A DNA stretch of 64,000 bases from Umbellularia californica. Lineage: Eukaryota; Streptophyta; Magnoliopsida; Laurales; Lauraceae. The translations under genes were made by a program, and so were the position numbers. The notes below the pieces were generated by a model. That model was not told where the DNA came from. It searched no databases and saw only the letters and a program-made list of their open reading frames with translations. The stretch is from assembly GCA_028538565.1 (NCBI GenBank), contig JAPQWN010000011.1, positions 31,993,001 through 32,057,000 on the forward strand, read 5' to 3'. Below, piece after piece: positions 9,802 to 20,889 of this stretch (the first letter of the stretch is position 1; every line of letters begins with the position of its first letter).

Positions 9802-11808
9802 TGAAAGTCCGGGATCCTAACCCTAGAGGGGGGGTGAATAGGGTGAGCTACAAGGTATTGACTAATTATGCCAATTTTAAACTTCTTTAAAACAATTAAC
9901 CACTTATGATGATTAACGAACTAAATGCGGAAGCTAAACAACAATCACCACAACACAAGATTTATAGTGGTTCGGCCAACGTGCCTACATCCACTACCAA
10001 CTTGTGAATCTATACCCCACCGGATTTCCACTATTTGTGCTTTTCAATAAGCTAAGCAGTAACCTCTACAATATGCTTTCCAAGGATAAGCAACAACCTT
10101 ACAATGTTGTTTTTCAAGGCTTAACAACAACCCATACACAATTCTTTTCTAGGTTAAGCAATAACCTTTACAAACAAGGGTTTTCTTCTCAAGATTAGTG
10201 TCTTCAAAACACTTTGAGAAAATACAATTAGGCTCAATTGAAATGCCTCTAGAATAGGCAAATATGAAAGTGAAAATCAAACTCACACACACACTATGAA
10301 TGCAAAGATGTATGCTTATGAAGTGAGTGTGTGGAAACTTCAATCACTATTAAAAGTTTAAGATCAATCAATGTATGCTAAGAAGCATTCAAGGGTTTAA
10401 TGCATACAAAGATTTGATTGAAGTTTAAAGCAAGTCACTTGTAACTAATTAGGGTTTAGACAAGTGAGCATGCTAAGTATTGTTTTCAAGAACTAGTGCA
10501 ACAAAGGTTTAGGATTGTGAAAACAACATGGATGATTCAAACAAGTTCAACAAAACATATTATCAAACAAATCCAAGATTTTGATAAGAACATGTATTAA
10601 AGTTTTTAAAGCAAACTTGTTTTGAAATCAAAGTGAAGAATTCAAAGTTTTAAATCAAAGTTTAAATGGTTTAGAATTCAACATAATATAGTTTATATGC
10701 TAGAGAATATTTACCAATAATTTAGGCAAAGCATAAAACATATGTTTGAGATTAAGCAAAGCTTACTCGGAGATTTAACTTCATTGATCCAAGCTTTAGC
10801 TTACTTTAATGGCCCTTAGCTTTCCTTGGCTTGATTCCCTTTCTTTGGTCTTGATGTGTGTCAAGGAGGGCTTCTTAGATCATCAAGAATCATCATTTTT
10901 GGCCACTTTGTTTTTATAGAAATTTTTGGGCCAACGACTACATGTCGGTTAGCCGACATCCAGGGGTCGGTTAACCGACACCCCCAACGGTCACAAGCCA
11001 ACGGTCATATTTTCGAAAATTTGCTGACCATAATGCATGGTTCGGTTAGCAGACCTATTCAGTTAACCGAGGCCTGACCAACACCCTAACCGACAGTGCA
11101 AACATGGTCAGAAAACACCTCTCTGGAATTCTAACCGATAGAGCTTCGGTCAGGTTCAGAAGTAAGGTCGGTTAACCGAGCCCTGACCGACATGCTGACC
11201 GACAGAAAAATGATTGTAAAATTCTAACTTCCTGTTTTTCTGGACAGCATGCTTTCGATTAGCTTCTTTCTATTGTCGGTTAACTGAGATCTAACTGACA
11301 AGCTGACCGACGTGTAAAATATATGAAAATGCAGCTCTTTGGAATTAGGACCGACATGATGTTCGGTTAGTTCATTTTCTATGGTCGGTTAGCCGACACC
11401 TAACCGACACACTAACCAACATCAGAAACACCCTCCAGAAAAGCTAACCGAGTGAGTTCGGTTTGGCTTCGGTCCAAGGTCGGTTAGCCGACACCTGACC
11501 GACAAGCTGACCGACAGTATGGTTAGACTGTTTTCTGAAGTTCTGAGGTTTCAGAAAAAATCTAACTTTTGAAAAACTTTGAAACACAGAATGTAAAGGT
11601 GTTTTTGAATAAGGCTATATCAAGAAAATGCTTTTCAAAATGAAACTAAAATCAACCAAAAGATTTGAAATAGAGTTTGAGCAAGTTGATTTAAAATCCT
11701 GTGATTTTCAAAATAAAACTGTGTGAAATGAATGATATGAGATGAGATGATCATGAACCTATGTTTGACATCAAATTGCAAATCTAGGTTACAACCTAGG
11801 GTCTAACA
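9802..11808 (-). repeat. 5' LTR of element B (intact)
   Basis: 2,007 bp, starts tgaaagtccggg and ends ggtctaaca. It is nearly identical to the interrupted 3' LTR and shows the empty site of A3 near 11330. The minus-strand promoter candidate CTATAAAAAC is at 10911-10921, with a dyad array (10936-11520) directly upstream of it in transcription sense. Confidence 0.9.
10936..11520 (-). repeat. Dyad array in the 5' LTR of B (core CGGTTAACCG/CGGTTAGCCG)
   Basis: Many full dyads (gtcggttagccgac type) and half-sites (taaccgac, ctgaccgac), with a spacer ctctctggaatt. It matches the array in the 3' LTR at 1274-1650 plus 4905-5082. In that copy the pair 1281-1296 and 1304-1317 has centres 22 bp apart; one other pair is 17 bp apart. 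Read on the minus strand, the order of half-sites, dyads and the ccagagag spacer is like that of the A elements. Confidence 0.85.
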
Positions 11809-14800
11809 GGTTCCCTTTTGATAGTCTTGCTTGCTTTTGGATATTACTTGATTTTCCCCTAATTCTTATCTTGATTCCGTTTTACTTATTTTGTTGACAC
11901 TTACAACTTTCATGTTGAGCCCGTACCCGTCCGGAACCCCGGAACCCGATTTTCTTGCATTGAGGGCAAAACAGTCTTTTTACATGAAATCTGTACCCAA
12001 AGGTTTATATCCCCGAAACCCGCGAAACATATACTTTTTGAAAACTAGATATTTCGACGATCACTTTCCTCTTCTTCGTCGATTTCGTCCGAGGTCCAGA
12101 TATTAGTGATTTCAGCCCAAAGAGATTTCTTAGTGAGGGTTCCCACACCCCACTTGTATATAAGGAGATCCATCCTCTTCCATTTACTCTTTTTCCAGCA
12201 CAAGCACAAAACTAGGGTTTCTTTGCTTTATTCTTCTTCTTGCTTCTCCTCCATCAAAGCACCACCCACCTTGCTCCAATCAAGAAATGGAGATCTCAAC
12301 CCTCTTCCCCACCTTGCAAGCTTCTCTTTAATACCATTTGTGGAAGGATCTACTCAACTCAAGACCCTCCTTGAGCTCACCTTGTCCATTTGGAGAACCT
12401 ACAAGTAAGCTTCCTCCCTAATCTCTTAGATCCATGTTCTTCTAGTCTTGGGAGAGCTCTATCTTCATTATTGTGAGTTTCTTCTTCTTGTTTCTTGGTT
12501 TGACCCATTTTAGGGTTTGTTTTAGGGGTTTTTGTGTAGCTTGGACCTTTGGCTTGAAGAGCTTGGATTTCTTGTTAGCGACCTTGAGGCAAGTGGATTT
12601 AATGGATGTCTTAGTTTTCAATGATTTCTATGATTAACATGTTGGATTTATTGTCTCATTAATGGTTGGTTTTACTTGCATTCAATATGATTTTAATGCT
12701 CTTAAAAAGGGTTGTTGAGCCCATTTATTGTCTTGTAATGTGATTGATAGTTTTGTTTTATCTTGTGCCTAAAACTTGAATGAATCTATGTAATTGTAGT
12801 TATATCTTTCTCCTTGTGATTGAATGTGAAAATGAATGAATGGATGGATGATTGGTGGATGTTGTGAGGAGTTTTAATGGAGTTTTGGAGATGATGTTGA
12901 GGTGCTTACATGCCCTCCATTGGTGTATAATGGAACCCCAAGAAAGTGGGTTTGTAAGAGAAGGAGAATGAAGAATTCCCGTGACTGGCGGTTAGCCAGC
13001 GGTCACCGAGCGGCTAGCCGTCTGGTGACTGACGGCTAACCGAAGCAGTTTCGGTCACTTTTCCAGAGAGCTATAACCTCGCGGTCAGATAGCGGCTAAC
13101 CGCCGAATCTATCGGCGGCTAACCGCCAGCCAACCACATGGAGACGGTCACTTTTCCAGAGAGCTGTAACCTCGCGGTCAGCTAGCGGCTAACCGTCAAA
13201 CCCATCGGCGGCTAACCGCCAGCCAACCGAATTGAAGCGGTCACAATTCCAAAGAGCTGCAATCCTAGCAGCTAACCGCCGGATCCTCTAGTGGCTAACC
13301 GCCAACTGACCACTAGGAAACCGAATTTCCCTGAATTCTATGAAATAAAGGAGATTGAATGGAGCTTCCATTCCATTGCTTATGAACCTTTCTGAGAGCA
13401 ATGGGCACCGCTCACTTGGGAATGTGTTCAAAGCAGAGAAGAAAGATTTGTTGGGAGCCCGTTCGAGAGAGAAACCACATCACAGAGATTCATTTAAGCA
13501 TTGAGGCTACTATAGTGTATAAGGAACCCGGCATGTCTCCCAAATTCAAAGAGTACCAAGTTTTCTTTATTATACAGACATACGGGATCCCTATTCACTT
13601 TGAATTAGTTTTAAACCCCGATACTGTTCCGATATTTCGAAAGTTTGTTTCACCTTTTATTCCCGAAATTTATGAATTATGATTTATCAATCCCGAATGC
13701 CTTGGAGATGTACTTGTACTGTTTTACTAGTCTTGACATGCTCACCCGACATGATATTACAATTGTGCCTTTGAGCACCCCCGTCTTGCCCGGTACATTC
13801 TTGCTCTTGATTTGTTTTACACGTGACTTGATTTATACGATTTAACCTATGAGTCGGCACCACTAAGCTTGGATGACCTTGTCAGTCTGATCCACTGATT
13901 TGGAGATCCCCCACTTGTCCCGCCAGTTGCAGTTTGGATCCTGCTACCCGGTTATTTAACCGTGGTCTTGTCCCAATACCACAGATTGCTACTGTGGTTC
14001 TTGATGCCCGACTCGCTACCATGGTCATGTCTTGTATATAGTTGTATATAGTATATATGTATATGTAATTCGTTGTACCTCCTCACTTCGGTGACTGAGG
14101 TCAACGCCTTGATATGCTTGCTCTATCACTCCGGTGATAGAGGATTTAGCTTCGTGTGGTTGGCATCTTGCTCGTATCCTAAGTTCCTTGGTTACCTTTA
14201 CATGTTTTACTTTGCATATATGTTTTTAACTAAATGATGTATTTACTTCATGAAAGTATTGTTTAGACAGGCTTAAATGTTTTCCAAGGTATTTGTTTTA
14301 TTATTAAATGTTTATACCTTTTTATCCACCTGCCAGACCGTCGTGTCTGACCCCTTTGCTTTGGTACTCAGGTCCCGTTGTTGGTCTCCCAGAGGAGGAG
14401 CCTGAGGAGGCGGTCGGAGAACCGCAGCAGCTAGTTGAGTGGAGTGCCGACGATGTTACGTAAACATCCGGTCGTCGAGTTGCGAATCATTTTGGGGGAA
14501 TGTTAGAAACTATAATTTTTGGTGGTTATTGTTTTGTCGATATTGGCCTTTGTTGGCCTCTAATTTTGGGAACTGTAATTAAATGATATATATTCTAACT
14601 TTAATAGAAATTTTGGGTTACGCTATAGAACATTGCTCATTCTCATACTTGTTATTTAAATGTAATCGGTCTTCTTATGTTGGGAATGAAATACATGCTT
14701 ATTTGCTACACGCTTCCGCAATCATACTAAATGTTTATGTGTGTTGGAAAATCCTCACCGCGGACACCTGTGGGAAATCACGTGCACGGGTAATGTGTGT

Positions 14801-14943
14801 CCTTTTATTAACCTGTGTACGCTTGATCATGAACACATCTTTAATCATTGTCATCACCATATGAACGCATGTCCATTACATTATCTCATCACATTAGTCC
14901 CGATCCCGGATTTGGTCCCTAAGCCCGGTCCGGGTTCGCGACA
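11809..14943 (+). mobile_element. Solo-LTR-like element A1, right piece
   Basis: Continues from 123 across insertion B and ends ggttcgcgaca at 14943. It aligns with A3 over its whole length, including a TATA-like tatataagg (12157-12165), a pyrimidine-rich leader, a dyad array (about 12985-13325), a tract around gaccgtcgtgtctgacccc and a tail with tcacgtgcacgggtaa. Total reconstructed length is about 3.3 kb. ORFs inside (for example 13401-13682) have no recognisable domain. It is inserted into a third copy, A2; the A2 sequence next to its right end begins atttc. Confidence 0.8.
12985..13325 (+). repeat. Paired-dyad array in A1 (core CGGCTAACCG)
   Basis: Four units with the spacer ccagagagct or ccaaagagct at 13063, 13156 and 13249, a 93-bp period. 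Each of the last three units holds two dyads whose starts are exactly 23 bp apart, although the sequence between them differs (for example ccgaatctatcgg versus tcaaacccatcgg). Confidence 0.87.
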
Positions 14944-17146
14944 ATTTCCATTAATGACTTACTTACTTGCATTCAATATGATTTTAATGCTTTTGAAAAG
15001 GGGTTGTTGAGCCATTCATTGTCTTGTAATATGATTGATAGCCTTTGTTTTATCTTGTGCCTAAAACTTGAATGAATCTATGTAATTGTGGTTATATCTT
15101 TCTCCTTGTGATTGAATGTGAAAATGAATGAATGGATGGATAATTGGTGGATGTTGTTAGGAGTTTTGATGGAGTTTTGGAGATGATGTTGAGGTGCTTA
15201 CATGCCCTCCATTGGTGTATAATGGAACCCCAAGAAAGTGGGTTTGTAAGAGAAGGAGAATGGAGAAAAGAGCTGTCCACGAAACCAGTTCTGGACAGTT
15301 CGCTCAAGCGAACTTGATACTTCGCTCGAGCGAACTGCCCAGGAAAGGGTTCGTGTCATTCCAGAGAGCTGTTCGCTTGTGCGAACCCAGTGTCCGCTCG
15401 AGCGAACTCTTCCAGCAACCATCCAGAGAATGGTTGGCTCGAGCGCACAAATCGTTCGCTCGTGCCATCCTAATCGGGGCAGGTCCGCTCGAGCGAACCT
15501 TGGTCCGCTCGAGCGAACCCTCCCAGAAGGCCATTCCAGAGAGCTCTTCACTCAAGCGAACCCCATGTCCACTCGAGCGATGTGTGCTGTTCATCTGGGG
15601 CCACTTTGGAAGCAAAAATAAAATATTCTAACTATAGAGAGAGGTTGTTAACATCCCTATCGTGATGAGAAGACTCATAACCGTTGTTTGAAGCTCGGTT
15701 GAGAAAGAGACTACAACCACAAGAATTCATTGAAGTTTTGGAAACTTCCAAGTGTCTAAGGAACCCGAAATGTCTTCAATTCAAATAGTACCAAGTAAAT
15801 TCAAAGTAGACATACAGGATCCCTATTCACTTGAATTAGTTTTAACCCCGACACTGTCCCGATATTTCGAAAGGTTACTTCACGTCTTTATTCCCGAGAT
15901 TTATGATTTGTTATCTATCAATCTCAAAAACATTGAAAGAATATTTGTACTGTTTTACTAGTCTTGACATGCATGCCCGACATGATATGACAGTTGTGCC
16001 TTTGAGCACCCCCGTCTTGCCCGGTTATAGTCTTGCTTTTGATTTGCTTTACACGTGATTTGATTTCCATGATTTGACCTATGAGTCGGCACCACTAAGC
16101 TTGGATAACCTTGTCAGTTTGATCCACTGACTTGGAGATCCCCCTCTTGTCCCGCCAATTGCAGTTTGGATCCCGCTACCCGGTTTATTAACCGTGGTCT
16201 TGTCCCGATACCGCAGATTGCTACTGTGGTTCTTGATCCCCGGCTCGCTACCATGGTCATGTCCCGTATATAGTATATGTATATGTAACTTCATTGTACC
16301 TCCTCACTTCGGTAACTGAGGTCAACGCCTTGATATGCTTCCTCTAACACTACACTGATAGAGGATTTAGCTTTGTGTGGTTGCCATCTTGCTTGTTCCC
16401 TAAATTCCTTGGTTACATTTACCTGTTTTACCTTGCATATATGCTTTAATTAAATGATGCATTTACTTCATGACAGCATTTTGTAGATAGGTTTAAATGT
16501 TTTCCAAGGTAAATGTTTTAGTATTAAATGTTTATATCTTTACTTCCACCTTCCAGACCGTCGTGTCTGACCCTTTACTTTGGTACTCAGGTCCCGTTGT
16601 TGGCTTCCCCGAGGAGGAGCCAGAGGAGGCGGTCAGAGAACCGCAACCGCTAGTTGAGTGGCGTGCTGACGATGTTATGTAAACATCCAGTTGTCGAGAT
16701 GCGAAACATTTTGGGGGTTGTTGGATTTATATTTTGGTGGATATTGTTTTGTTAGTATTGGCCTTTGTTGGCCTCTAATTTTGGGAACTGTAATTAAATG
16801 ATATATATTCTAACCTTAACAGTATTTTTGGGTTTACGCTTTAGAACATTGCTCATTCTGATACTTGATATTCGAATGTAATCAGTCTTGTTATTTTGGA
16901 AATGAAATGTGTGCTTGATTTGCCATACGCTTCCGCAATTATACAAAATGGTTATGTGTGTTGGAAAATCCTCACTGCGGACACCTGTGGGAAATCACGT
17001 GCACGAGTAATGTATGTTCTTTTATTAACCCGTGTACGCTTGATCATAAACATATCTTTAATTATTGTCATCACTCCATGATCGCATGTCCATCACCTAG
17101 TCCCGATCCCGGATTTGGTCCCTAAGCCCGGTCCGGGATCGCGACA
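14944..17146 (+). mobile_element. Solo-LTR-like element A2, right part
   Basis: Begins inside the element (cattaatg…cttgcattcaatatg, matching A1 from about 12655) because A1 is inserted there, and ends ggtccgggatcgcgaca at 17146. Its left part must lie left of the window. It matches A1 closely outside the array, but the dyad array has been replaced by a different one. The right flank is copia gag sequence, so A2 is itself inserted in that gene. Confidence 0.8.
15298..15580 (+). repeat. Paired-dyad array in A2 with a different core (TTCGCTCGAGCGAA)
   Basis: Ten dyads or degenerate dyads in five pairs. Centres are near 15305/15327, 15378/15399, 15440/15461, 15490/15510 and 15553/15574, giving spacings of 22, 21, 21, 20 and 21 bp. 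The spacer ccagagagct is kept. It sits where A1 and A3 have CGGCTAACCG dyads. Overlapping ORFs on both strands here (15194-15631) are a by-product of the palindromes. Confidence 0.88.
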
Positions 17147-19320
17147 AATATCATCATCAGATTTTTCTGAAACATCCTGCACAACAAGGTCATTAGATTT
17201 TGCCATAAAAGCCGTAAACTTACCATGACCAGAGAAAGAGTCAGGTTTAGTATCATTACCATTTTGATCTGAATCATCATCCCATGTGACATTGAAAACT
17301 TTACCTTGAGGTCTGAAAGATTTGTTAATACATTGAGATGCATAATGATGTGAATTTAAATCTAATCTTTTAATACTGCAAGTGCCTAGTTGTCTTTTCG
17401 AGACAGTGGCAAGTACAGGTCGAATCCCACAGGGAGCACTATTGAAATATTTTTTTATTTAAATCTGAATTTTTTTATAATGAAAATAAAAATAAATCAA
17501 GATTTGAATGAGAGATAAAGCTACTATGCAAGATGAATGGATAACAATAATGATAAAGGTAGATCAGTGCAACAAAGAGTCCATTAATTAATTTCAATTC
17601 TCAATCCATATACTTTAATTTAGTCTTTTTTCTTGCAAATAACTCAGATAAGAAACAACTAAATGTTTCTGATCTGGAAGATATTTTTCTTTTAAAATTC
17701 AACTTTTAAGCAGAAGAACCCAAGATCTCCATCACCTCATAAAAAATATAAATTACTTTGAGCGTCACTTAACAAATTAAGCATAAATATCAAAGGCATA
17801 AAAACCTAAGTATATTTTATCAAAAGAAGATTAACTGATCAAAAAGAAATTTATTAAAAATATAAAGCAGATGTTTGCTTGTGGCGCGAAGGCAGATTTA
17901 TTATTCTATTAAACATGCATTATAGTGACAAAAAAATTAAATTAAAGACATAGAATGAGAATAAAATCACTGAACTTCACTTTGTGCTCCGATCCAAGAA
18001 ATCTACTCCTCCATTGCAAAATATATGATTTTCATTGAGAACTTCATTTTTACAACTTCTCCTTCACAAAGATTCTCCTTTAAAATAAATCCTTGGATAT
18101 TGCCCAAGGCTACCAAAATAAAATAATAGAGAAAAGAGGTAAGGAAGAGAAGGTGGGGCTAGGAGGGAATAAATCAATAAAGAAAGATGGGTGAAGTTGT
18201 TTGGACGTGTGAGAATGTGTTCCTATGGGTCTCCATCATGTTTCCTTTTATGCTTTTTGCAAACCCAATTTAGAAAAAAAGTACCACCCTTTTAAGTCTC
18301 TTTTTTCCTTATTTGTAGGGATTCTTTCTTGTTCTCCAAGCTAACTTTTCTTTTGGAAAGACTTTTGGCTTTGAGATGATTCTTTTTCTTAATTTAGGTG
18401 TCCTTGGTTCACACACCTTCCTTTCAAAAATATCTTATCTCCCAAGATTGCTTGTTGATGTGGATGAAAAAATCAAAAATTGTGCACATAAGAGAGTCTA
18501 TAATTATGGATCATCCATGCATGGTGGGGCCCCTTTGGTTAGACTTTCAAAGTGCTTGGGCACTTCCTTTTTTTTTTCCTTCTCTAATTTCTCTTCAAGT
18601 GGATCCCAAAAATTTAAGATTTCCTAAAAAAATAAAAAGAATAATTCAGCCATAATATGTATAAAATTCATAAATGTCATGCATGGGACCCTAATGAGAT
18701 CAAGCACATGAATGCACAACTGGATAATCTTCCATGAACTAATTGATGATGCAAGAATCAAAAAGCTAATTGGTGTGACATTAAGATGATGTAAACTAAT
18801 GATTTCATAAAATTCATGCAAGATTGATGATTTTGAATGATTTTGACTAAAATTCCAACTTTAATGCTCAAATGCATGGAATTATGAAATTGAGTGCAAA
18901 TTACCCAAATTAAGTCCACAAAGTAACATAAAAGGATGATGAAGACTACAATTTTGTGGACTTATCACATAATGACCAAATCCTTTGCATTCATAACAGT
19001 GAGTATCCTTTGAGGGAATCTTGGATACATATTTCTCAGGTTCTGAACCAGGATTGGTTTTCAAAGAAGATGTAGGCTTATTTCTGTCCATTAAACTTTT
19101 GAAAAGATTTTTTGAAACCCTTTTTGTCATCTTTCATACATTTTTTAAACTTTTTAACAAAGAAGGCATTAAGATCTGGATCCTCGGTTTCTGATTCCGA
19201 GTCATCATTATGTTCCATGCGGGACTTAGAAGAAATTAGAGCTATCCCCTTGGCTTTCTTGGTCAATCTCAAATTTGCTTCAAAGGTTTGCAAATTTCCA
19301 TCTAGCTGATCAGCTTTAAT
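17147..19320 (-). pseudogene. Copia-type gag fragment, split by an insertion
   Basis: Read leftward from about 19315: a stretch with LQTFEANLRLTKKAKGIAL, an acidic DDSESETEDPDLNAFF segment, a Lys-rich part, then a zinc knuckle that starts CYECKGFGHY at about 18970. It resumes at 17348 with ASQCINKSF and RPQGKVFNVTWDDDSD and runs to 17147, where A2 cuts it. Together the halves give a CCHC knuckle of the copia (UBN2-type) Gag family. A one-base frame change lies near 19080-19130. The capsid-coding N-terminal part is not seen beyond 19320, where a hAT-like element begins. This is the oldest visible layer of the left-hand nest. Confidence 0.72.
17349..18967. mobile_element. Unclassified non-coding insertion D1 in copia gag (8-bp target duplication)
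   Basis: Begins tgtgaatttaaatc and ends gtggacttatca, flanked by a perfect 8-bp repeat CATAATGA (17341-17348 and 18968-18975). Removing the element and one repeat restores the zinc-knuckle reading exactly. It is 1,619 bp, AT-rich and without a credible ORF. Near its left end it has the block gtggcaagtacaggtcga followed by atcccacaggga, shared with D2 at 38755. The 8-bp duplication suggests a hAT-like integrase, but clear terminal inverted repeats are lacking. Confidence 0.7.
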
Positions 19321-19480
19321 TTATAAAGCGAGGGCTTTTCTTTTTGTCCTAAAGCCCGAGGGTAGGGTAGAGCCCAATTTTGAAAAGCCCTCAACCTTGA
19401 GAGCTGAGCTAGGCTTGACTCCTTGGGCCGGTCCGGCCCTTTGTCTATTAATATATAAAATAAATAATATGTAGAATGTA

Positions 19481-19555
<75 letters not shown>

Positions 19556-20786
19556 ACAAATATATATATATATAAAGATCTCCTCGAATTAGAAATTAAT
19601 AATAGAGACATAATATTTTGTCATACAATAATAACCAAATCTTAGAAAGAAATTTAATGGATATCCCCATAGATCACAATATTGCCACCTATATTTAATT
19701 CTATATTTTCATTTGAATGATATATTTGATTCTATGTTTGCCCAACACGGACATATTCTTCAATTAAAACGGAATTCAGGTTGTCATTCCATCATATTGA
19801 TTTTCACCAATGTAAACTATTGAAGGTTGAGAATCTAGATAAACGATCATTATCATTAAGTGAGGTTGAGTTTCAATCACTAGCCATTGATCGATGCCAA
19901 TTTCTTTCTATCCCCTTACTTTTATGATTGTCGTTGTTTCATTCATGTGGACCCCACATCCGGAGTTAAAAGTTCGTGACTCATGAATCAAATCATCTTT
20001 GTCATTCATCTTCGGAATTCGAAGTTTAATTGTTTTGTTATAAAATTCAATAGTTATTTTTCAAAGAATTACAAGTTAGGGTTAATGCTAACTCAAGAGT
20101 AGTCTAATGTTTATTTGAACTACAGATACAAAATAATTTATTTGGAATAAGTCTAATGCCTATTTGAAATAATTCTAATTGAATCAAACACAACTTGCCA
20201 AACTTGTTCTCATGGTTCACATTATTGATTTATAAAAATATATAGAACACAAACTAATAAAAAAAGGCTACAACTAGCAAAACTTCAGTTGCAACAATCT
20301 TACTAATTAATAGCCTGACAACAAACAAAATCGAGCACATTATTTAAAATATAAAACCACTGAAAGTGTGTTAAGGTATTAAAAAGTGTCTTTCCTAGTT
20401 TCATGTTACAATACTATAACTTTACCTTATTTCATTTAATCCTAACTAATATCTTTATAAAATAATAAAATAAATTATTTTGTGCATTCTTTTAGAAGTG
20501 TTACAAAAAGATTGCATGTACATTGCCCCTCGAATAAAGGTGGGTTAGAATTATGGTATTGAAGAATTATTATATATGATAATATTTTTTTTAAAAAAAT
20601 CATTTCTTTTGGCCCTGGCCCGACCCTAGCACGGCCCTGGCCCTTGAGGGTAGGATAAGAGCTTTGATATTATAAGCCCGCCGTGGGCTCCGAGGGCTTT
20701 GACTTGACCAAAGCCCGGCCTGCGTCTATGAGGATAGGGTAAGGGCTTACCCCGGCCCGAGCCCAACCCTTCGATAGCCCTACTTA
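19321..20786. mobile_element. GC-rich-ended hAT-like non-autonomous element
   Basis: Both ends are built of gggcc/gccc-rich segments in opposite orientation: the left has taaagcccgagggtaggg and gggccggtccggccc, and the right, reverse-complemented, has TAGGGCTATCGAAGGG, GGGCTCGGGCCGGGG and AAGCCCTTACCC. Non-coding elements with such ends (TAGGGCTGT-like, GGCCCGG repeats) are common hAT derivatives in plants. The core is AT-rich with no gene. Exact ends and a target duplication are not resolved. Confidence 0.45.
19482..19551. repeat. (TA)n(GA)n microsatellite
   Basis: About 15 TA units followed by about 20 GA units. A similar composite microsatellite lies at 42345-42427. Confidence 0.95.
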
Positions 20787-20889
20787 TGAGCCCTATGTTT
20801 GGATTGAATGTAGTACATTAGCAAGCATATTTAAACAATTCTTTCCTATGGGACTCCACCTAGCGAGGAACTGATTGTCCTTTTGAGTT

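Larger units (their letters stand above)
124..11808 (-). mobile_element. Non-autonomous LTR retrotransposon B (LARD-like), minus strand, complete, with a nested insertion
   Basis: Two LTRs of about 2.0 kb, TG...CA bounded, lie at 124-5369 (interrupted by A3) and 9802-11808. The orientation is minus: a primer-binding site complementary to initiator-Met tRNA lies just inside the right-hand LTR, and a polypurine tract lies just inside the left-hand LTR. The internal region (5370-9801, about 4.4 kb) encodes a broken gag C-terminal half and a separate plant-transposon-protein-like ORF. I find no protease, integrase, reverse transcriptase or RNase H motif, so it must have moved with enzymes from another element. 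By eye the LTRs differ at only a few positions per hundred, so insertion is fairly recent. It sits inside A1. Confidence 0.88.

Noticed and set aside
13401..13682. 93-codon ORF in A1
   Set aside because: The corresponding stretches of A2 and A3 are not open in the same frame, and no domain is recognisable.
12985..15580. Regularly spaced palindromic repeats resembling a CRISPR array
   Set aside because: The genome is a plant's, repeats and 'spacers' belong to LTRs present in several copies, and there are no cas genes. Spacers are not unique foreign sequences.
15194..15631. Overlapping ORFs of 145, 117, 103 and 80 codons on both strands
   Set aside because: They arise because the repeated TTCGCTCGAGCGAA dyads read open on both strands. 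Compositions are Arg/Ser/Glu-repetitive and match no family.
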